DNA of 64,000 bases, taken from contig JBAJFG010000464.1 of the NCBI GenBank assembly GCA_037903475.1, forward strand, positions 248,001-312,000. Reading direction: 5' to 3'. Every line of letters starts with the position of its first letter. The first letter of the stretch is position 1. A program made the position numbers and the translations under genes. Shown piece by piece: positions 58,201 to 64,000 of the stretch. The notes beneath the pieces are model-generated. The model was not told the origin of the DNA, did no database searches, and worked only from the letters and a program-made list of their open reading frames with translations. This DNA is from Ancylostoma caninum. Lineage: Eukaryota > Nematoda > Chromadorea > Rhabditida > Ancylostomatidae.

Positions 58201-58238
58201 TGAATGAATAAAATGTTTATTAGTAGCGCGGCCAGCAT
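46203..58238 (-). CDS. UDP-glucuronosyltransferase, complete, 11 exons, 494 aa
   Basis: Exons (- strand): 58238-58022, 57959-57886, 56531-56379, 56319-56252, 56188-56012, 55847-55763, 54173-54068, 53984-53771, 47828-47738, 47688-47606, 46419-46203. All ten joins keep phase and the total is 1485 bp. The enzyme transfers glucuronate or glucose from a UDP-sugar to small lipophilic acceptors in the ER. Visible features: signal peptide 1-17; catalytic-type His31 (GRSHTGSFMPL); Asp133 (DLILTDTLFAVC); donor-binding region with WIPQ at 342-345 and SHGGLKSVKEAT at 359-370, then MPMFAEQVRNGW; C-terminal membrane helix about 475-494. The protein ends TTY directly after the helix, with no Lys-rich cytosolic tail, and is a little shorter than the usual ~520-530. 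Acceptor GTCGTTCAG lies 7 nt before ATG. Intron 8 (5.9 kb) contains an antisense galectin gene. Intron 3 begins with GC. Confidence 0.9.
46980..47170. repeat. Degraded GCCGTACCCG-family repeat in UGT intron 10
   Basis: AATCGATAATGGTCGTGCAA, then ATGATCAGCGTGCTGAAAAA, CCCCAGTATGCC and AATCGATAT-rich sequence resemble the internal units of 22773-23120. Confidence 0.5.
48432..48540. repeat. GC-rich minisatellite, GGCCGAGCGGC orientation
   Basis: GCCGGCCGAGCGGCGAGCGA, then ATTCCGGCCGAGCGGCCGCC, and CCGCTCGGCCGGGAATCGCC: degenerate units of about 30-36 bp around a CGGCCG core. Same family as 50753-50925 but mostly in the opposite orientation. Very GC-rich against an AT-rich intron. Confidence 0.75.
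48816..48894 (-). pseudogene. tRNA-Ser-like sequence (relic or SINE)
   Basis: On the - strand: ACGGATGGCCGAGTGGG (A-box), then GGTGAGTTCGAATCCCCTCA (B-box/T-arm) with a longer variable region, as in Ser/Leu tRNAs. Acceptor stem pairing is poor, so a functional gene is unlikely. Confidence 0.5.
49204..49213 (+). promoter_or_regulatory. Splice acceptor just upstream of galectin ATG (probable trans-splice site)
   Basis: CCTCTTCAG|CGCCGATATG places the AG about 7 nt before the start codon. It could accept a spliced leader or join an upstream non-coding exon. A second acceptor-like CTGTGTTCAG lies at 49156-49165. Confidence 0.45.
49214..50062 (+). CDS. lec-1: Tandem-repeat galectin, LEC-1-like, intronless, 282 aa
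   Basis: A soluble beta-galactoside-binding lectin with two carbohydrate-recognition domains. ATG at 49214 is preferred because the frame upstream has no other ATG and an acceptor immediately precedes it. CRD1 (about 12-145) has HISVRFDEGKIVMNTF and WGKEERKSNP. The His, Arg, Asn, Trp, Glu and Arg contacts are kept, but the canonical NP is SV. CRD2 (about 150-282) has the canonical HFNPRFDEKAVIRN and WGNEEREG. The linker reads HWGGKYYPVPYESG. The protein is highly similar to Caenorhabditis LEC-1 as I recall it, with a different N-terminus (MTSFLKWYEHNK). The whole coding region is one exon, unusual beside the 11-exon host. ATTAAA at 50256-50261 is a plausible polyadenylation signal. Codon use is GC-rich at third positions, as in highly expressed nematode genes. 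Confidence 0.93.
   Translation: MTSFLKWYEHNKPVPYRSVLQEKIEPGQTLIVKGSTIDESQRFTINLHSKSADFSGNDLPLHISVRFDEGKIVMNTFANGEWGKEERKSNPIKKGDSFDIRIRAHDDRFQIIIDQKEFKDYEHRLPLTSITHLSIDGDLYLNHVHWGGKYYPVPYESGIAAGFQVDKTLLIFGTVEKKGKRFNVNLLRRNGDIALHFNPRFDEKAVIRNALAANEWGNEEREGKMPFEKGVGFDLAIKNEAYAFQIFVNGERFASFAHRSDPNDITGLQIQGDIELTGIQIQ
50298..50380. repeat. Hairpin with 16-bp arms
   Basis: TATCTATACTGTGATG (50298-50313) is inverted at CATCACAGTATAGATA (50365-50380). Lies just 3' of the galectin gene. Confidence 0.85.
50753..50925. repeat. GC-rich minisatellite, GCCGCTCGGCCGG orientation
   Basis: Five or more units of the form CGCCGCTCRGCCGGTNNTTG with spacers such as AATTCGC. Mirrors the array at 48432-48540 on the other side of the galectin gene. 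Confidence 0.8.
50926..51309. other. Intronic sequence, nothing recognised
   Basis: Within UGT intron 8; no gene. Confidence 0.3.
51310..51588. repeat. TA-flanked MITE, CAGTGGACGTC family (copy 3)
   Basis: CAATGGACGTCAATGGCGG at the left and CATTGACTCCACTG at the right, TA on both sides. Homologous along its length to 11252-11514 and 31144-31414. Confidence 0.88.
51595..53142. mobile_element. 1.55-kb fold-back element with ~600-bp inverted arms
   Basis: CAGTAGCGAGCAAAAAGATT at 51595 is exactly inverted at AATCTTTTTGCTCGCTACTG ending 53142, flanked by TA. The inverse similarity continues inward for about 600 bp (for example GGAACGATCCCATAAGTGGT at about 52162 against its inverse at about 52548), with 10-20% divergence. 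Ends and TA target fit the Tc1/mariner superfamily. No transposase could be read in the arms or the centre. Confidence 0.82.
53143..53640. other. Intronic sequence with a poly-C tract
   Basis: A run of C residues interrupted by TT at about 53207-53230. No gene. Confidence 0.3.
53641..53730. repeat. GATGCATC-family MITE fragment
   Basis: CCGAGTAACCTCAACGATGC at 53679-53698 resembles the ends of the elements at 55088, 57095 and 63510. Confidence 0.4.
55088..55500. repeat. GATGCATC-family MITE, full-length
   Basis: Inverted ends of about 125 bp: ACTGAGATTACCCATGG at the left, CTATGGGTAATCTCAGTGCT at the right. Internal pairs include CTATACCCAAGTACTACCCA against TGGGTAGTAGCTGGGTATAG. In UGT intron 6. 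Confidence 0.7.
56320..56378 (-). promoter_or_regulatory. GC-AG intron 3 of the UGT gene
   Basis: The phase-correct join (AATAAG | GCC AAC CAT) needs the 59-bp intron to start GCGAG and end TTTTACAG. No GT donor restores the frame before the TGA that follows. Confidence 0.65.
56560..56740. repeat. GATGCATC-family MITE, partial
   Basis: GGATGCATCGCTGTGAGAAT at the left and CCTTGAGTAATCTCAATAAT at the right, with AAACATGTTGATCCGTGCCA inside matching the 55088 element. In UGT intron 2. Confidence 0.6.
57095..57205. repeat. GATGCATC-family MITE, short
   Basis: TGAGATTATCCGGGGC at the left, ACCCGGGGTATCTCAACGAT and GCATCC at the right. In UGT intron 2. Confidence 0.6.
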
Positions 58239-58245
58239 TTCCTTG
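58239..58245 (-). promoter_or_regulatory. Splice acceptor 7 nt upstream of UGT ATG (probable trans-splice site)
   Basis: On the - strand: CTGTCGTTCAG|CAAGGAAATG. Same arrangement as the small membrane gene and the galectin. Confidence 0.5.
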
Positions 58246-60000
58246 CTGAACGACAGGGTGAGATCTTCTGAAATAGTGTGAGGTCAGGAGGAAAGGCGAA
58301 AACTGAGGTGAGACTCATGAACGTTGCATGCAAGGAAGTAATTTGCCCGCCCTTCCAAGGTGGGCGAGATTTCCCGGGAAAAACCAGGATATTCCATCCG
58401 GAGAAATTGCCTGGGTTAGTAATGACAATGACAATTGAGGAGACAAGATGTACCACATTTCACTGTTGGAACTCGTCCACTTTACATGAGAGGAAGCGTA
58501 GAACCACCCCGAAAATGTCATGTGTCCCGAAAGGTGTTGCACCCGACATGAAAACGAAGCGTAAAAATGCAACTGAACACGAGAAGAAGTCTCCACTCCC
58601 AGGTTATAGCCAAGTCGTATTTGCGAAGGTGCTGGTTAAACTAGTTACCAGGAAGGCGAAGCGAGAACCAGTTGTGGTAGAGTAAAAAATGAACGTTGCC
58701 GTTTGAAACTGGAGTTTTATAGGGAAGACAGTGTAGGTTTGCAAAACGAACATTTTTATTTTCCAGATTAAAAAAAGTGTGGGTATCATGTCAATAAATT
58801 CGACTAATTCTTCTGAGCCTTCAAGCGCATCCGAGACCTAACACGAATGAAGTTACTAGTACTTCAAAACAATCATAAACGAGCTGTGATCCATCCTATT
58901 AGTTGGAGAGAGATTGGAGAGGGAAAACATGGGAAAGCACACGCTCTGTATTAGGACAAATAGACGACCATGGTATCCCATATACTCAACTCCTGTTGTT
59001 TCTGAAGGAGACATAAGCACTTCAATCGACCAGAAATTTAGTGTCTATGCAATAAAAGTTTTGAAACGAATTTCAACACATCGTGAACTCTAACCAGCCC
59101 TAAAGACAACTGCTATGCAAGTGATCTTCGGAGATTTTTTTTTGGCGAACGATTACAAAGGTCGGAAAGTGTTAGCGTGCGCATCAATCACTACGCACTA
59201 TGTATTTCGTCGCCGTTTTGTCATCATATTCCACTGTTCGATGAACCCAGCAAAACAAGTTGTGATAGTCAAGTCGCAATGTACGACCTGAAAAAATTGG
59301 GTAAAGACAAAACTACGCGATAGCAGGTAGTCTTGTAACCATGTGAAGGTAGAGGTTGCAAGGTTTTTTTTCCAGATGGAATTGAGCGTAAATGGCGTTG
59401 CACAAAAAAATAAGTAACAGAAATATAATTTCGCATGAAGACGAATAACGCATAATGAACAGATACATTTATTTAAACTCAAAAATTTGAGTTCAAATAT
59501 TCGAGAAGGCAGATGAGAGAGAGAGAGCCAGAGAGCAACACACGTCTAGAACAAGGACATGAAGGATTGTTGGAGTTTCTGTACTTCGATTCTTTAAACT
59601 TTTTGAATCCGGTCTTGAATTATTAAATATGTAGATTGACCAAAATATTCTGTTTTCAGTCGGGCCTAAGCATACCCACAAACGGGTACCACAAACGGGG
59701 ACAAATATGTCTTGAAAAAGTGATGTTCGCATCAAAAATATAATTATCTACGAAACTAGACAATCAAAATATGAGATAAATGGAAATGGCAGTGAAGAAC
59801 GAAATGCATATAGAAAAATTGAAGGAAAGAAAGGAATATTTCGCGTTACAGTTACAAACTTGTTTGATTTCAGTGTAGAAAACTGGCTCTCGTGACAAAG
59901 TCTGCAACGAATTCGCAACGCCATCACTTCGCCAACGTCTATGGCGCCATATAGTACCATATGGCACCGTCACCGATATCCATAAAGGCTTTAGTGGCGC
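58246..60000. other. UGT upstream region; no supported gene
   Basis: Overlapping frames on both strands at 58220-58685 (the longest is 135 codons, +, Lys/Arg-rich) show no motifs or splice partners. Others on the - strand at 59198-59973 are likewise unsupported. Confidence 0.25.
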
Positions 60001-62378
60001 TAAAATAGCTCAAAATGAAAATCTGGCTTATGAGGGGGAATTATGACCTGAATAGCTCTACAAGCTCTGCATAGGAGCGCAGTGGAAGAGATGTGTTAGG
60101 AAATACCCCAACACACTGATGGAGGTATCCAGCTGTCACTGATAGCTGCCTATCCCCAACACTTTGGAGTTTAAAGATAGGCAAACAGCGAAAAGTTCAC
60201 AGATGCGTGGTAAGGGATTTGCGTCACGATGAGGCAAAACGAGTCGAGTCATTGTTCTGTTTTTGGGTCATGCAAAACTGGAGCTAAACCAAAGGAACAT
60301 AATCCGCACGTTCCGCCTTATCGTGTCGTACACCCTCTGATAAGGAATGGTCTTGCAACGTGTGAAAAAATGAACCCATCGGTGGACGCAGGCGAAGCAC
60401 ATTGTGTATTTTCGAACATCTAGCCGCTCAAAATTATTTTCTGGAAAACCTGTGGATAATTTTTTTTACTTTTCAATATGTATACTCTGCCTAGTTTGCT
60501 GCTTCTAGGCACTGGACGTGACCAGTGGAAGCCAAGGTTTTGCGGCAAATTCTAATATTTAGTTTTGCAATAGAGCCCCACATGTAGTGAGGAATAATTT
60601 TTTTGTGCAGCAGTTGCGTCACATAAATTTCAGTCTCTCTGATCTGTGTTTGCAACAAATAAACGTGTGAAAAATGCATACGCATTCCAGTTTCGAGACT
60701 GAATACTTTTTCACATGATGAGCCTGATGTGAGCTAACGTATTGAGCTGCTAGATATTTTATGGGAACGTGCAATTAAGAAATTTGTTATCTCAGGACTG
60801 TTACTGACATTAACAGCCGAATCGGTTCCAGAATGTTATTTTTCGTGGATTTATTGTGAATGCCAGAAATTCCAATGGGATTTGTTAAGGGTGGGCTCGA
60901 AAAAGGTATTCGCAGGTAGGGTGGCCCAACATAGGATGTCTTTCAAGACAATATTGTTCCATTTCTGACTGGTATTTTTTTCAGCGAATACTCTATTCTG
61001 TTTAATTTTTTTCTGAGTAGTTTCTTCTTCTCTATTTCAGTATTTTTTTAAAATTCCAACTACAACTTCAAAAACGACGCTTTGCTTTTCCTCACTCGCT
61101 TTCATGATATGCGCTATTGGAGCAAGTCTAACAAATCCTAGATGTTGCTCAGATGGACCTTGTGCCAAATAGCAGCATCATTTGCCATTGCCTGTAGTGA
61201 CACTCTGGAAAAGGAAGTCTTTGCAGAGCTGTAAACTCATTTTATTGAACCATGCTAAAAACATCTGCCCAAGAGAGTGGCGGCTTCGGCCTACATAGAA
61301 GTGTTTTCTGTAGTGATGAGCAGATGGTTGCAGAAATAACACGCATGCTTGTATGCAGGAAGATTAGTGCTAGCCAATACACACTATTTTTTAGTGGAGA
61401 CATTTGGAACTTTTTTAATATCTAACCGAGAGTGCAATTGGGTCATGTGCTTAATCGCTGAATTCTCAAACACGTTTTGATTCCTCCCCTGTGCCTGAGA
61501 AATGTGGTTACTAAGAAATAAGGAATTTTGTTCCAAGACCTAAAAATAATTCTAAGTAGGAAATTCAAAATGACAAAAAAAATGAAAATGACAAAAGAGA
61601 CGGCGAGACAACTCATGGAACACTCATTTGTTTTACGTAGCGCTGTTGGATTGAAATGGCATCCTTTCGATACCTAATCATGCCCTGACAGGTGATCAGT
61701 CGCCAAAATACAACTTGTATTGTGTGCATGGACTACTGACAAATAGTTTGGTGCAGTAATCGCGACATTTTATGTTAGGTCGAAAAATACATTTTGAGTG
61801 GCTAAATTCACGAAATTGCACACTGTGCGGGGGCTTGGAGACGGGAGGGGGACCAAATTTGTGGAATTCCGCTATAAAGTAAAGAAAAGCCTAGTATAAG
61901 TTTATCTTTGATTATCCTATTACGCTTTAAATCGTCTTAGTTAATTATTCATTATTATAACTAATATTTCTGTGTATTTTGTTTCCCATCACGATCATAA
62001 AAGTGCGCAGACCCCACATTTTTCGCACACCTCTCACCCTCCCGCCCACTTTTTGCGTCCGTCCCTGCACGTACCGACTGCGCGAATCTTGTCGGGATGG
62101 CTCTAAAGGCAAAGGCATACCAGATTTCTGCCACCCAAGTACTCTTTTTAGACCCGGAACCGTCGCTATGCACCTGTCTTCTAATGCACTTCCATTCAAT
62201 TACATTCGCGGAACTGTCACAGCAATTACGTCAAGTACTTAGATCGCCCCCAAGTTATTTTCCTCTTTTGTGGGCAGAAGAGCTGCCCCATTTTGTACCA
62301 AATAAAAGAAGGATTTTTATAACAGATCTGACTACTGTTTGTTGCAAGAATAAATGGATTTAGTGGTTGAAAACCTTA
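60001..62378. other. Anonymous non-coding sequence
   Basis: No gene supported. Overlapping frames near 61945-62363 on both strands lack a recognised family. Confidence 0.25.
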
Positions 62379-62583
62379 GGCTGCGGTTATACTCCTCGAA
62401 GAGTATAGCATCTAGCATCGCCGTCTCCGCGGCCACTTCATTTTCAGTACATATCGATTGCGGGCGGTCCAAAGTTGGCGACTGACCGTCGCGACCCGGC
62501 CACAATCAATACGTATCAAAAATGAAGTCGCCAATCATTAGCGACGCTAGGTGCTATACTCCTCGAGGAGTATACCCGCAGCC
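62379..62583. repeat. PIF/Harbinger-like MITE, 205 bp
   Basis: GGCTGCGGTTATACTCCTCG at the left, inverse GGCTGCGGGTATACTCCTCG at the right. TTA flanks both sides (62376-62378 and 62584-62586), the 3-bp target duplication expected for PIF/Harbinger elements. The arms include a CTCGAAGAG/CTCGAGGAG palindrome and continue for about 70 bp. Confidence 0.85.
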
Positions 62584-63007
62584 TTACTTCTCAATCGGGA
62601 CTGTTCCAGGCAAACACCTAATCCTTTCATGAATAAGCTTGCGACTGTTGCTTAAAAGAATTTTGTGGTCCACTTTTCGTAGGAGTGAATTTGGTAAAAT
62701 TCCACACAGTCGAACTAGGGAGTTGAAAAAATCTACCCAACCTGCTAAACCGCACCATCCATTTCAGATTTATTGCGATTGAAAGAGATTGGTAGTAAAG
62801 TCAGAAGGGAGTAAGTACATGGAGTACATGAAGTAAACATGTCGAAATGGAAGAAAAACGCAAGTGGATACATATAAGAGGGAAAATGGTAGCAAAAATG
62901 CCTATAATTGGAAGAGGAAAAATGTAAGAAAAATCTAGTAAATTACAGGAGAAACTCGTTCAGGAACTAAACTTTTCAAATGTTGAAAAAAAGGTCAGGA
63001 ATCGGCG
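62584..63007. other. Non-coding, AT-rich
   Basis: Purine-rich on the + strand (62770-62960); no gene. Confidence 0.3.
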
Positions 63008-63202
63008 GTGATCAAGACTTGCGGATCACAATCCATAGATCACTCCATAGAAACGTACGCGGCTGCGGAGATCGACGATTGCAAAATCGATCAAGTAACA
63101 TATCGTGCCGTTAATAATTCTGTACAACTCAAATACTCGAACGTCTTGGCACGTAATGGAACGACTAGTGGCTCGCGAACGAGGGATGTTTCACGGAGAC
63201 TG
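63008..63202 (+). CDS. Unidentified short open frame
   Basis: About 65 codons with protein-like composition: EIDDCKIDQVTYRAVNNSVQ, then NVLARNGTTSGSRTRDVSRR. No clear acceptor, no family. May be a decayed exon or a chance frame. Confidence 0.2.
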
Positions 63203-63509
63203 TAATTTCTCCGCGAACGCAGTAGAACTCGTTTCGCCACTCGTACCTAATGTCTAATCACTAATGCTATTACCGGACATTTGCTTGCTGTTGTGCAGTA
63301 ACGATGAATGTACCTTACACCACCATCGCCGCCACACCAACTCTCGAAGGAAGCGGCATAGTAAATCGGGAACGGTGGAGTAATATTAATGGAATGTGTG
63401 GATGCGCAGACAGTCAGAGTGCTGATGCGCTGCAGATGATGCGACGCGTGCCAGCGGGTCGACTCCACTGCACTGCTGGACCCTGTACCCGTCTCGTTGT
63501 TCGTTGAGA

Positions 63510-63770
63510 CAGTTCAGGGTGCATCGTTGCGACTACTCATGGTAAACGTGTTAACGTATTCCAACTTATCTAGGACTTGCGAACATGTTTACCCAGCTAC
63601 TACCCATGGGTAAGTGTACTTATGGATATGAGATTGACCATCCTTCTAATGAGAAGAATCTGGTCTCATTACTAGCTGATAAAGTAGCAAGACTCTCCAC
63701 AGTACACAAGTACGCGTCTGGGGGTGTACTCACTCAGGAAACTCCTCTGGTCGAGACTAGTGCGCAGCGG
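63510..63770. repeat. GATGCATC-family MITE, degraded
   Basis: GGTGCATCGTTGCGACTACT, then CATGGTAAACGTGTTAACG and AACATGTTTACCCAGCTACT, CCATGGGTAAGT match the ends and interior of the 55088 element. Confidence 0.6.
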
Positions 63771-64000
63771 CCTTACCACATGTTTGGAAAGGCTCATTCA
63801 AATTCTTGATTTGTGGCTCTTTTGTCATATCCGGAATGTGTGTAAAAAGAAAGAACGGCTTGGAACCGATGCGGTAGTAATGGGTTAAATTGAGTAGTTT
63901 CACTCACTAACTTGGGCTTCTCAGATAGGTTTGTCGATGCCGATCAACGAGCTGTGAAGTGCCTGATCCATTACAGAATTTTGTATGACAATAAATGAAG

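Noticed and set aside
58278..58685. 135-codon + strand frame upstream of the UGT
   Set aside because: Three overlapping frames on both strands are open there, and none shows family motifs or splice context.

Overview
The window looks like a draft-genome segment from a parasitic clade V (strongylid or hookworm-type) nematode. The evidence is many short GT-AG introns with TTTCAG-like acceptors, acceptors placed 4-10 nt upstream of start codons as expected for spliced-leader trans-splicing, a tandem-repeat galectin very close to my recollection of Caenorhabditis LEC-1, a nematode-type UDP-glucuronosyltransferase, and a very high load of decayed transposons and MITEs. The species cannot be fixed from sequence alone.

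Layout. 1-5.2 kb: a broken hAT transposase and a CR1/Jockey-like LINE split by an inverted-repeat element and ending in an (AAAT)n tail. 5.6 kb: an isolated Cys-rich exon candidate. 6.5-9.6 kb: BEL/Pao remnants (integrase, then gag, then an LTR-like segment), with an extraordinary density of the hexamer ATCCGT. 9.6-14.7 kb: MITEs, a 59-bp minisatellite and a 290-bp direct duplication. 14.7-28.3 kb: a repeat-rich stretch holding exon-like segments on the + strand. The last four (27.54-28.27 kb) form a phase-consistent chain ending in a stop, so a real but unidentified gene probably ends at 28,269. 28.8-43.9 kb: inverted element pairs, a TA-flanked G-rich element, hairpins and a mariner relic.

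43.9-58.3 kb is the gene-rich part. A two-exon gene for a 73-residue single-pass membrane protein (43,974-45,222, +) has an 858-bp palindrome in its intron. It converges on a complete 11-exon UDP-glucuronosyltransferase gene (58,238 down to 46,203, -). All ten UGT introns join in phase to give 494 residues. Its 5.9-kb eighth intron contains, on the opposite strand, a full-length intronless lec-1-like galectin gene (49,214-50,062, +), several MITEs, a 1.5-kb fold-back element and a pair of GC-rich minisatellites. 58.3-64 kb: mostly anonymous non-coding DNA with a PIF/Harbinger-like MITE and further copies of families seen earlier.

The genes do not form a pathway. The UGT is a detoxification/conjugation enzyme of the ER, the galectin a soluble beta-galactoside-binding lectin, and the small membrane protein is unassigned. 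The main points of interest are the nested intronless galectin, the unrecognised small membrane gene, the ATCCGT enrichment, a hammerhead-ribozyme-like core in the 2.7-3.0 kb element, and the several fold-back elements.
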